7,411 bases of DNA from Lachnospiraceae bacterium (GTDB lineage Bacteria > Bacillota > Clostridia > Lachnospirales > Lachnospiraceae). Shown piece after piece: positions 1-5,735 of the stretch. Positions within the stretch are counted from its first letter, which is position 1. Every line of letters starts with the position of its first letter. Below the pieces are notes generated by a model. It was not told the origin of the DNA. It ran no database searches and saw nothing but the letters and a program-made list of their open reading frames with translations. Position numbers and translations under genes: made by a program. Where the stretch lies: the NCBI GenBank assembly GCA_021200345.1, contig JAJQGR010000261.1, positions 1-7,411 on the forward strand, given 5' to 3'.

Positions 1-737
1 ATCCATATCTGCCCTGCGCTTACTGCCTGACCCACCTGGAAGGCATCCACCGCCTGCCTGGCTATTCTCAGGGACTGTTTGCCGTACAGGACGTCAGCAG
101 CATGCTCTGCGTGGAGACGGCAGACATCCAACCAGGAGACTTTGTGCTGGACGTATGCGCCGCCCCCGGTGGAAAAGCCTGCTTTGCCGCCGACAAAACA
201 GGCCCTGAAGGCAAAGTGCTGGCCAGAGATGTGTCTGATGTCAAGCTCTCCGCCGTGGAGGAAAACGCCGGCCGGCTCCAGATTGATCATCTGGAGGTAC
301 AGCTTTGGGACGCTGTGGCTTTCGATGAAACCCTGGAAGGAAAAGCTGACGTGGTATTGGCTGACCTTCCCTGCTCCGGCTTAGGAATTCTGGGGAAAAA
401 ACAGGATATCCGCTACCATGTAACCCAGGAGAGCCTGCTGGAGCTGCAACAGCTCCAGCGCCAGATCCTCACCGCGGTCAGCCGCTATGTAAAACCCGGC
501 GGCGTGCTGATCTACAGCACCTGCACTATCAACCCCCTGGAAAATCAGGACAACCGCACCTACATCATCCAGGAACTTGGTCTGCAGCCGGAGAGCATTA
601 CCGACTACCTCCCGGAATCACTTCGCCGTGAATCCGCGAAAAACGGCTATATCCAGCTGATCCCCGGCCAGGACGCCTGCGATGGCTTCTTCATTAGCCG
701 CTTCCGAAAACCGGCAGATGAACCTCGCCCGATATAA
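1..737 (+). CDS. rsmB: 16S rRNA (cytosine-C5) methyltransferase RsmB, 3' part only
   Basis: Methylates a cytosine of 16S rRNA at C5 (C967 in E. coli numbering) using S-adenosylmethionine, in the cytoplasm. The window opens inside the gene. The first complete codon is at 3 and 244 residues are visible, so the N-terminal NusB-like RNA-binding domain and the start codon are missing (the family is about 430-450 residues). Visible motifs are, in order: GLFAVQDVSSM (family signature before the SAM site); DVCAAPGGK at 150-176 (SAM motif I); DLPCSGLG at 363-386 with the release cysteine at 372-374; and YSTCT with the nucleophilic cysteine at 522-524. This two-cysteine layout defines the RNA m5C methyltransferases. 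It lies directly upstream of rlmN, as in other Firmicutes. An internal ATG at 102 is not the true start, since conserved sequence continues upstream of it. The paralogue RsmF is less likely given the gene neighbourhood. Confidence 0.95.
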   Translation, partial: PYLPCAYCLTHLEGIHRLPGYSQGLFAVQDVSSMLCVETADIQPGDFVLDVCAAPGGKACFAADKTGPEGKVLARDVSDVKLSAVEENAGRLQIDHLEVQLWDAVAFDETLEGKADVVLADLPCSGLGILGKKQDIRYHVTQESLLELQQLQRQILTAVSRYVKPGGVLIYSTCTINPLENQDNRTYIIQELGLQPESITDYLPESLRRESAKNGYIQLIPGQDACDGFFISRFRKPADEPRPI

Positions 738-763
738 ATTATGCCCTGCATTAACGCAGGTGA

Positions 764-826
764 AAGCACAGAAAAAAGATAAGGCGACGTCAAACACCGT
801 GTGGAGCCGTTCTTTTTTCTGTGTTT
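764..826 (+). terminator. Long inverted repeat between rsmB and rlmN, possible terminator or attenuator
   Basis: CACAGAAAAAAGA (767-779) is perfectly complementary to TCTTTTTTCTGTG (811-823). Allowing one G-U pair, the arms extend to 764-779 and 811-826, about 16 pairs around a 31-base loop. Inside the loop, GGC (783-785) can pair with GCC (806-808), so a short GC-containing stem sits just before the T6 run, as in a weak factor-independent terminator. The A6 run on the other side would make it bidirectional. A smaller hairpin, CCTGC (745-749) with GCAGG (756-760), lies just upstream. The repeat is certain; the terminator role is inference, because the GC stem is short and interrupted. Since rsmB and rlmN are usually co-transcribed, partial termination or RNA protection is equally possible. 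Confidence 0.4.
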
Positions 827-851
827 CCACCGGAAACTGAATGGAAAAAAT

Positions 852-1934
852 ATGCCTCAAGACCTTAAAAGCCTTACCCTGGACGAACTGACCCGGGAGC
901 TGACCGCTCTGGCCCAGCCCCCTTACCGCTCCAGACAACTATATCAGTGGATGCACCAGCGCCTGGCAGTCTCCTATGACGCCATGCCCAACATCCCCAA
1001 TTCCCTGAAAGCCCTCCTGCAGGAAAATTTTACGTACACCAGCCTGCATCAGGAGCTGATGCAGGAATCCCGGATCGACGGCACCAGAAAATACCTGTTT
1101 TCCCTGGCGGATGACAACTGCATTGAGAGCGTCTGGCTGAAATACCGCCATGGCAACAGCGTCTGCGTCTCCTCCCAGGTGGGCTGCCGTATGGGCTGCA
1201 GATTCTGCGCCTCCACGCTGGATGGTCTGAACAGAAACCTCCTTGCGGGAGAAATGCTGGACCAGATCTATGCCATCACCAGACAGACCGGGGAGCGGGT
1301 CAGCAACGTAGTGATTATGGGCTCCGGAGAACCTCTGGATAATTACGACAATGTGGTCAGATTTATCCGCATGCTCTCCGATGAACACGGGCTGCACATC
1401 AGCCAGCGAAACATCACTCTCTCCACCTGCGGCCTGGCGCCGGAAATCAGGCGTCTTGCCGGGGAAAAACTGCAGATCACCCTGGCTCTGTCTCTGCACG
1501 CGCCCACGGATGAAAAGAGAAGACGGCTGATGCCTGTGGCTTACCGCTACTCTCTTGAGGAGGTGCTGGATGCCTGTGAATACTATTTTGAGAAGACAGG
1601 CAGAAGACTGACCTTTGAGTATTCCCTGGTCAGAGGCGTCAATGACAATAAAAAAGAGGCTATGGAGCTGATTCGGCTGTTAAAAAGCCATGGCTGCCAG
1701 GGCTGCCATGTGAATCTGATTCCGGTGAACCCCATCGAAGAGAGAGATTATCAGGGAACAGAACCCCTGAAAGTGAAAGCTTTTCAAAATTTGCTTGACC
1801 AAAACGGGATAAATGCTACAATCAGAAGAGAAATGGGCCGCGACATTGACGGGGCCTGCGGCCAGCTGAGGCGAAGACAGCTGAGAGAAAACGCGGAGAT
1901 GAGTGCGACAGCGACGAAATCCGCAGACAGATGA
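852..1934 (+). CDS. rlmN: Dual-specificity RNA methyltransferase RlmN (radical SAM)
   Basis: Adds a methyl group to C2 of an adenine in 23S rRNA (A2503) and in position 37 of some tRNAs, using SAM and a [4Fe-4S] cluster. The product from ATG 852 is 360 residues, the normal family length, and begins MPQDLKSLTLDELTREL, the usual RlmN N-terminus. The cluster-binding CX3CX2C is C112, C116 and C119. C105, seven residues before it in CVSSQVGC, and C336 in GRDIDGACGQL match the two catalytic cysteines of E. coli RlmN (C118 and C355). A GSGEP segment (157-161) is the SAM-binding GEP motif. A GTG at 801 in the same frame would add 17 Phe-rich residues unlike the family and has no ribosome binding site, so 852 is preferred; its own site is weak (only GGA at 843-845). 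The resistance enzyme Cfr has the same cysteines, but the N-terminus and neighbourhood favour RlmN. The 3' end carries a probable promoter for stp. Confidence 0.96.
   Translation: MPQDLKSLTLDELTRELTALAQPPYRSRQLYQWMHQRLAVSYDAMPNIPNSLKALLQENFTYTSLHQELMQESRIDGTRKYLFSLADDNCIESVWLKYRHGNSVCVSSQVGCRMGCRFCASTLDGLNRNLLAGEMLDQIYAITRQTGERVSNVVIMGSGEPLDNYDNVVRFIRMLSDEHGLHISQRNITLSTCGLAPEIRRLAGEKLQITLALSLHAPTDEKRRRLMPVAYRYSLEEVLDACEYYFEKTGRRLTFEYSLVRGVNDNKKEAMELIRLLKSHGCQGCHVNLIPVNPIEERDYQGTEPLKVKAFQNLLDQNGINATIRREMGRDIDGACGQLRRRQLRENAEMSATATKSADR
1043..1065 (+). repeat. Perfect 10-bp inverted repeat inside rlmN
   Basis: CCTGCATCAG (1043-1052) and CTGATGCAGG (1056-1065) are exact reverse complements separated by GAG. 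In the mRNA this would be a tight 10-pair hairpin with a three-base loop, in the codons for LHQELMQ near residues 65-71 of RlmN. The palindrome TCCTGCAGGA lies at 1015-1024 nearby. No function is evident; it may be chance in a G+C-rich coding sequence. Confidence 0.6.
1795..1822 (+). promoter_or_regulatory. Predicted sigma-A promoter inside rlmN, driving stp-prkC
   Basis: TTGACC (1795-1800) and TACAAT (1817-1822) are each one base from the -35 and -10 consensus, with a 16-base spacer and an extended -10 TG at 1814-1815. An A/T-rich stretch (about 1777-1792) lies upstream like an UP element. Transcription would start near 1829, giving a leader of about 130 bases before the stp ATG. The codons here (caa, ttg, ctt, caa, ata, aca) differ from the cag, ctg and atc that dominate the rest of rlmN, which suggests the DNA is kept for a second purpose. 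A GC-rich inverted repeat, GGCCGC (1836-1841) with GCGGCC (1858-1863), follows, but it encodes the conserved RlmN C-terminal motif. This is prediction from consensus only. Confidence 0.55.
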
Positions 1935-1961
1935 AAGAATAACAAAAGGAGTATCTGATAT

Positions 1962-2717
1962 ATGTTAGAGGCCTGTTACGTTTCCGACGTCGGCAGAAAG
2001 AGAACCCTCAATCAGGACAGTGTTTTCATCACCACCCGGTCCCTGGGTGCCCTGCCAAATCTGCTGCTTTTAGCGGACGGCATGGGAGGACATAAGGCGG
2101 GAGACTATGCTTCCAGGAAAGCCATTGAGATTATAAAAGACGAAATTTCAGCTTCGCAGGAGACCGATTCGGTGCAGCTTTTCACCAAAGCCATTGAGAC
2201 CGCCAATACGAAGCTTTATGAAAAATCAGTGCAGGACAGCAATTACAGCGGGATGGGCACCACTCTGGTGGCTGCCTGCTATATGGATGACAAGCTGACA
2301 GTAGCGAATATCGGGGACAGCAGGCTCTATCTGATCCGGGAGAATACCATGGTACAGGTTACAAGAGATCATTCCTATGTGGCGGAAATGATACGCAGCG
2401 GTACCATCAGTCAGGATCAGGCCAAAAATCATCCCAGAAAAAATTACATTACACGGGCGGTGGGCGCTTTCCCCAGAACCACCGCGGACTTTTTTTACGT
2501 GGATATCCTGTCCGGGGATGTGATTCTGATTTGCTCCGACGGGCTTACCAATATGCTGGAGGATGAACAGATTCTGTCTGATGTCTATCAGGAGGAAACC
2601 CTGCAGGAGGCCTGCGCAAAGTTGGTGAGAGACGCCAATGAAAACGGCGGTGCGGACAACATTTCCGTGATCCTGGCCAGACCGTTGTCAGAACAGGAGG
2701 ACAGGTGCGATGATTAA
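1962..2717 (+). CDS. stp: PP2C-family Ser/Thr protein phosphatase (Stp/PrpC)
   Basis: Cytoplasmic, metal-dependent phosphatase that removes phosphate from Ser/Thr residues and opposes the kinase encoded next. The 251-residue length is typical of bacterial single-domain PP2C. Motifs in order: RTLNQD (residues 14-19); ADGMGGHKAGDYAS with metal ligands D39 and G40; SGMGTTL; NIGDSRLYLI; TRDHSYV; NYITRAVG; CSDGLTNM with D193; and GGADNISV with D232. All the aspartates expected for the bimetal centre are present, so the enzyme should be active. A strong ribosome binding site, AAAGGAG (1945-1951), lies 10 bases before the ATG. The gap to rlmN is 27 bases, and the gene overlaps prkC by 8 bases, so the two are probably translationally coupled. 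There is no signal peptide or membrane segment. Confidence 0.97.
   Translation: MLEACYVSDVGRKRTLNQDSVFITTRSLGALPNLLLLADGMGGHKAGDYASRKAIEIIKDEISASQETDSVQLFTKAIETANTKLYEKSVQDSNYSGMGTTLVAACYMDDKLTVANIGDSRLYLIRENTMVQVTRDHSYVAEMIRSGTISQDQAKNHPRKNYITRAVGAFPRTTADFFYVDILSGDVILICSDGLTNMLEDEQILSDVYQEETLQEACAKLVRDANENGGADNISVILARPLSEQEDRCDD
2695..2700 (+). promoter_or_regulatory. Ribosome binding site of prkC inside stp
   Basis: AGGAGG lies within the last codons of stp, 9 bases before the ATG at 2710. It decides the prkC start among three nearby in-frame ATGs (2710, 2719, 2725). The stop of stp falls downstream of this start, so ribosomes finishing stp are placed on prkC. Confidence 0.8.
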
Positions 2718-4824
2718 AATGGGAATGCTGTTGGGCGGCCGTTATGAGATTCTGGAAAAAATAGGCACTGGCGGTATGAGCGATGTCTATAAGGCCATGG
2801 ACCAGAAGCTGAATCGCAATGTGGCTGTGAAGGTACTGAAGCAGGAGTTTTCTGAAAACGCCAATTTCGTGTCCAAATTTCTGGTGGAGGCCCAGGCCGC
2901 CGCGGGGCTGATGCATCCGAACATTGTCAATGTGTATGATGTTGGGGAAGAGGATGACATTCACTATATAGTGATGGAACTTGTGGAGGGCATCACTCTC
3001 AAGAAATATATTGAAAAAAAGGCAAGACTTTCCTATAAAGAGGCAGTCAGCATCGCCATTCAGGTGGCCATGGGGATAGAGGCGGCGCACAACAATCACA
3101 TTATTCACAGGGATATCAAGCCGCAGAACATAATTATTTCCCGGGAGGGAAAGGTGAAGGTGACAGACTTTGGCATTGCCAAAGCGGCGACCTCCAACAC
3201 CGTCACCTCCAATGTGATGGGGAGCGTCCATTATACATCCCCCGAGCAGGCCAGAGGCGGTTACAGCGATGAAAAGAGCGACATCTATTCTCTGGGCATC
3301 ACACTGTTTGAGATGCTCACAGGAAGAGTGCCCTTTGACGGGGACACTACAGTGGCCATTGCCATCAAGCATATCCAGGAGCCCATGCCAAGTCCCAGGG
3401 AATTTGTGGAGGAGATTCCGGTCAGTGTGGAGCAGATTGTTCTGAAATGCTGCCAGAAAACCGTGGATCGAAGATACCAGTCCATGGGAGAGCTGATTGA
3501 CGATTTAAAGCAGGCGCTGGTTCATCCGGACGAAGATTTTGTGCAGGTAGTGGATCCGGATGAAGCCGGAGCCACCAGGCTGGTCGTGGAGACCGGGGAG
3601 GAAGAAGAGGAATACGAAGAGTACGGGGAATACGAGGAGGAAGAGGAGGAGAGCATTGGCTTCCGCACCAGTACCATGAACCATACCAGCACCATGAAGC
3701 TGCGCACCGGCAGAGTCCCGGAGAAGCTTCTGGAGCAGGAGGAGGAAGAGGAGGAGAACCGGACGGAGAAGGTGACCTTTTTTCTGATTCTGATTGTGGG
3801 ACTGGTGATCCTTGCCCTGATTGTGTTCATGATCTTCAAAATTATGGGATTTTTCGATGGCACAGGCAGTATTCTGGGAGAGGGCACCGTGACCCAGGAG
3901 GAGACCGCCGAGGTGACCATGATTGCTGTGGTTGGAGAAGATGAGGATACGGTGACCGCCAGGCTCAGGGCGCTGGGACTGGAAGTATCGAAGCAATACG
4001 AAGAATCGGGTTCTGTCAGTGCCGGAATTGTGATCAGCGCTGATGTGTCCGTGGGTACCATATTACAGGAGGGCGATACCGTGACTTTGACCGTCAGCGC
4101 GGGCAAAGAGGGCGTGGCCATTGAGGATGTGACCGGCCTGTCCATGGATGAGGCGGTAGCCCTGCTGCAGCAGCAGGGGTTTACCGTGTCCACTTCAGAA
4201 AGCTACAGTGATACTGTGGAGAAAGGATATGTGATCAGCCAGAACCCGGAAGGCGGACAGACGGTGTCCAAGGGCTCCGCTGTGACCATTCGTATCAGCG
4301 CCGGTTCTGATGATTCTACTGTGCGCGTTCCCAGTCTGATTGGACTTCCGTTGGGAAACTGTGAAGAAGAACTGGCCGCTGTAGGGCTTTTGCTGGGGAC
4401 GGTCAGCGAGACCTACAGCGATACTGTGGAGGAAGATCTGGTCTGTGAGCAGCAGTACGGCGAGGGCTCCTATGTGGAAAGGGGCACCACAGTGGATGTG
4501 ACTGTCAGCCTGGGCGCCACGCCCGCTTCCTACAGCTATCAGGCAAGCATTGAGGCACCTACCACGGAGGAGGCTCCCCAGTATGAGAGCGGGACCTCTG
4601 TTCAGATCGCGCTGGTCTCAGACAGCGGCAAGACCCTGTACAGCGCCAGTGTCAGCGAGTTCCCGGTGAATATCAGTATTTCCGGCATTACTTCCGCTTC
4701 CGGGAAGATCATTATGACCTATACCTATGAAGCGGTGGTGTCGGAGGCTACGGAGTCCAGCGCGGCAGTGACAGAGAAGCGGACCGGCAGCTTTGAGAGG
4801 GCGGTTACCTTTACGGAGGAATAA
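2710..4824 (+). CDS. prkC: Membrane Ser/Thr protein kinase with PASTA repeats (PrkC/Stk type)
   Basis: Hanks-type kinase thought to sense peptidoglycan fragments outside the cell and to phosphorylate cell-wall and translation proteins inside. Of 704 residues, about 12-275 are the kinase domain: Gly loop GTGGMSDVY (19-27), ATP-binding K41, helix-C E60, HRDIKPQN with catalytic D135, DFG with D153, an activation loop with T161, S162, T164, T166 and S167, then SPEQARGG. All catalytic residues are present. Residues 294-349 form a highly acidic linker holding two TSTM motifs (320-323, 326-329). One transmembrane helix spans about 355-376, followed by three PASTA repeats outside (about 402-465, 469-533, 537-603). 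A 100-residue Ser/Thr-rich beta-like tail without PASTA features ends the protein (606-704). There is no cleavable signal peptide, giving an N-in, C-out topology. It overlaps stp and is followed after 3 bases by rsgA, whose B. subtilis homologue is a PrkC substrate. Confidence 0.97.
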   Translation: MIKMGMLLGGRYEILEKIGTGGMSDVYKAMDQKLNRNVAVKVLKQEFSENANFVSKFLVEAQAAAGLMHPNIVNVYDVGEEDDIHYIVMELVEGITLKKYIEKKARLSYKEAVSIAIQVAMGIEAAHNNHIIHRDIKPQNIIISREGKVKVTDFGIAKAATSNTVTSNVMGSVHYTSPEQARGGYSDEKSDIYSLGITLFEMLTGRVPFDGDTTVAIAIKHIQEPMPSPREFVEEIPVSVEQIVLKCCQKTVDRRYQSMGELIDDLKQALVHPDEDFVQVVDPDEAGATRLVVETGEEEEEYEEYGEYEEEEEESIGFRTSTMNHTSTMKLRTGRVPEKLLEQEEEEEENRTEKVTFFLILIVGLVILALIVFMIFKIMGFFDGTGSILGEGTVTQEETAEVTMIAVVGEDEDTVTARLRALGLEVSKQYEESGSVSAGIVISADVSVGTILQEGDTVTLTVSAGKEGVAIEDVTGLSMDEAVALLQQQGFTVSTSESYSDTVEKGYVISQNPEGGQTVSKGSAVTIRISAGSDDSTVRVPSLIGLPLGNCEEELAAVGLLLGTVSETYSDTVEEDLVCEQQYGEGSYVERGTTVDVTVSLGATPASYSYQASIEAPTTEEAPQYESGTSVQIALVSDSGKTLYSASVSEFPVNISISGITSASGKIIMTYTYEAVVSEATESSAAVTEKRTGSFERAVTFTEE
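3589..3756 (+). repeat. Low-complexity region: two purine-rich acidic tracts flanking TSTM repeats
   Basis: Within prkC, 3589-3651 (residues 294-314) is almost all gag/gaa codons broken by three Tyr, and 3733-3756 (residues 342-349) is another Glu run. Between them, ACC-AGT/AGC-ACC-ATG occurs at 3667-3678 and 3685-3696, encoding TSTM twice with a six-residue period. Such simple purine repeats are prone to length change by replication slippage; in-frame changes would be tolerated. Confidence 0.8.
4815..4820 (+). promoter_or_regulatory. Ribosome binding site of rsgA within the prkC 3' end
   Basis: GGAGGA, 7 bases before the ATG at 4828, overlaps the last codons of prkC. With only 3 bases between the prkC stop and the rsgA start, translation of the two is likely coupled. 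Confidence 0.75.
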
Positions 4825-4827
4825 ACA

Positions 4828-5718
4828 ATGCCTGACAATCATCAGGGAAAAATTACCAGGGGCGTGGGAGGTTTTTATTACGTCCATATACCTGGGAAAG
4901 GTATCTATGAGTGCCGGGCGAAAGGCGTTTTCCGCAATGACGGGATCAAACCTCTGGTGGGAGATGACGTCACCATCCAGATCCTTTCGGAAAAGGACGC
5001 CTCCGGCAATATCACCCGGATTTTGCCAAGGAAAAGCGCCCTTGTACGTCCGGCGGTGGCCAATGTGGATCAGGCGCTGGTGGTTTTTTCCGTGAAGAAT
5101 CCCCAGATCAGTCTGAACCTGCTGGACCGGATGCTGATACACATGGAGCAGCAGAATCTGCCTGTGGTTCTCTGTTTCAATAAGTCGGATCTGGATGAGG
5201 AAAAGGAGGGCGTGAGACTGGCGCGGATCTATCAGGAGGCCGGTTATCAGACCCTTTGCATCAGCGCCGGCACAAATGTGGGAGTGGAGCAGGTATACGC
5301 CTGTCTGAAGGGGAAGACCACCGCCGCGGCAGGCCCCAGCGGCGTGGGAAAATCCACGCTGATCAACCGGCTTCAGAGAGAGGTCTGCATGGAAACCGGC
5401 GAGATCAGCCGCAAGCTTCAGCGTGGCAGACATACCACCAGGCACTCCCAGCTCATTCCTGTGGATGAGAACAGCTATATTCTGGATACCCCGGGATTCG
5501 GCTCTCTGGAGATATTTGATCTGGAAAAAGAGGATCTGGCGGACTATTACAGAGAATTCTTTCCCTTTATCGGGGAATGTAAATTTCAGGGCTGCAGCCA
5601 TATCCATGAACCGGTCTGCGGGGTCAAAAATGCCCTGGCGGAGGGAAAAATCAGCCCGGAGCGCTATCATACCTATTGCGTTTTGTATGAGGAACTGGCG
5701 TCACGGAAGAAATACTGA
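4828..5718 (+). CDS. rsgA: Small-ribosomal-subunit biogenesis GTPase RsgA (CpgA/YjeQ)
   Basis: GTPase that acts late in maturation of the 30S ribosomal subunit and is stimulated by the subunit itself. The 296-residue product has the family's three parts: an N-terminal OB-fold (about 1-70), a circularly permuted GTPase domain and a C-terminal zinc domain. The permutation is directly visible in the motif order: G4 NKSD (118-121), G5-like SAG (about 146-148), then G1 GPSGVGKS (169-176, K175), switch I RGRHTTRH (199-206) and G3 DTPGF (220-224). Zinc ligands are C251, C256, H258 and C264. In B. subtilis the homologue CpgA is phosphorylated by PrkC, which fits the adjacent kinase gene. The tandem threonines T164-T165 lie just before the P-loop. 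It sits 3 bases after prkC and 17 bases before ychF. Confidence 0.97.
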   Translation: MPDNHQGKITRGVGGFYYVHIPGKGIYECRAKGVFRNDGIKPLVGDDVTIQILSEKDASGNITRILPRKSALVRPAVANVDQALVVFSVKNPQISLNLLDRMLIHMEQQNLPVVLCFNKSDLDEEKEGVRLARIYQEAGYQTLCISAGTNVGVEQVYACLKGKTTAAAGPSGVGKSTLINRLQREVCMETGEISRKLQRGRHTTRHSQLIPVDENSYILDTPGFGSLEIFDLEKEDLADYYREFFPFIGECKFQGCSHIHEPVCGVKNALAEGKISPERYHTYCVLYEELASRKKY

Positions 5719-5735
5719 GAAGGAGATTATAATAC

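Noticed and set aside
801..851. GTG start extending RlmN by 17 residues
   Set aside because: No ribosome binding site at a usable distance; the added residues are Phe-rich and unlike RlmN N-termini; the region overlaps the intergenic inverted repeat.
841..891. 16-codon ATG reading frame overlapping the rlmN start, as a possible leader peptide
   Set aside because: No Shine-Dalgarno, no run of one amino acid or other attenuator feature, and such short frames are expected by chance.
852..1934. Cfr-type antibiotic resistance methyltransferase instead of RlmN
   Set aside because: The N-terminus, the GRDIDGACGQL ending and the position between rsmB and stp are those of housekeeping RlmN.
4160..4178. 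8-bp inverted repeat CCCTGCTG-CAG-CAGCAGGG in prkC
   Set aside because: It comes from Leu-Leu-Gln-Gln-Gln codons (ctg/cag), which are self-complementary in this G+C-rich codon usage; chance is sufficient.
4203..4430. Near-identical 18-base sequence at 4203-4220 and 4413-4430 in prkC
   Set aside because: Both copies encode YSDTVE, the common core of PASTA repeats. It reflects domain duplication and family consensus rather than a separate DNA element.
3522..5670. Long minus-strand open frames opposite prkC and rsgA
   Set aside because: They mirror the codon pattern of strongly supported + strand genes, have low-complexity Ser- or His-rich translations and no recognisable domains.
5728..5733. 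Perfect TATAAT just before ychF
   Set aside because: It lies 2 bases from the ATG, within the ribosome binding region, and no -35-like sequence is present 16-18 bases upstream. A start from it would give a leaderless transcript beginning inside ychF.
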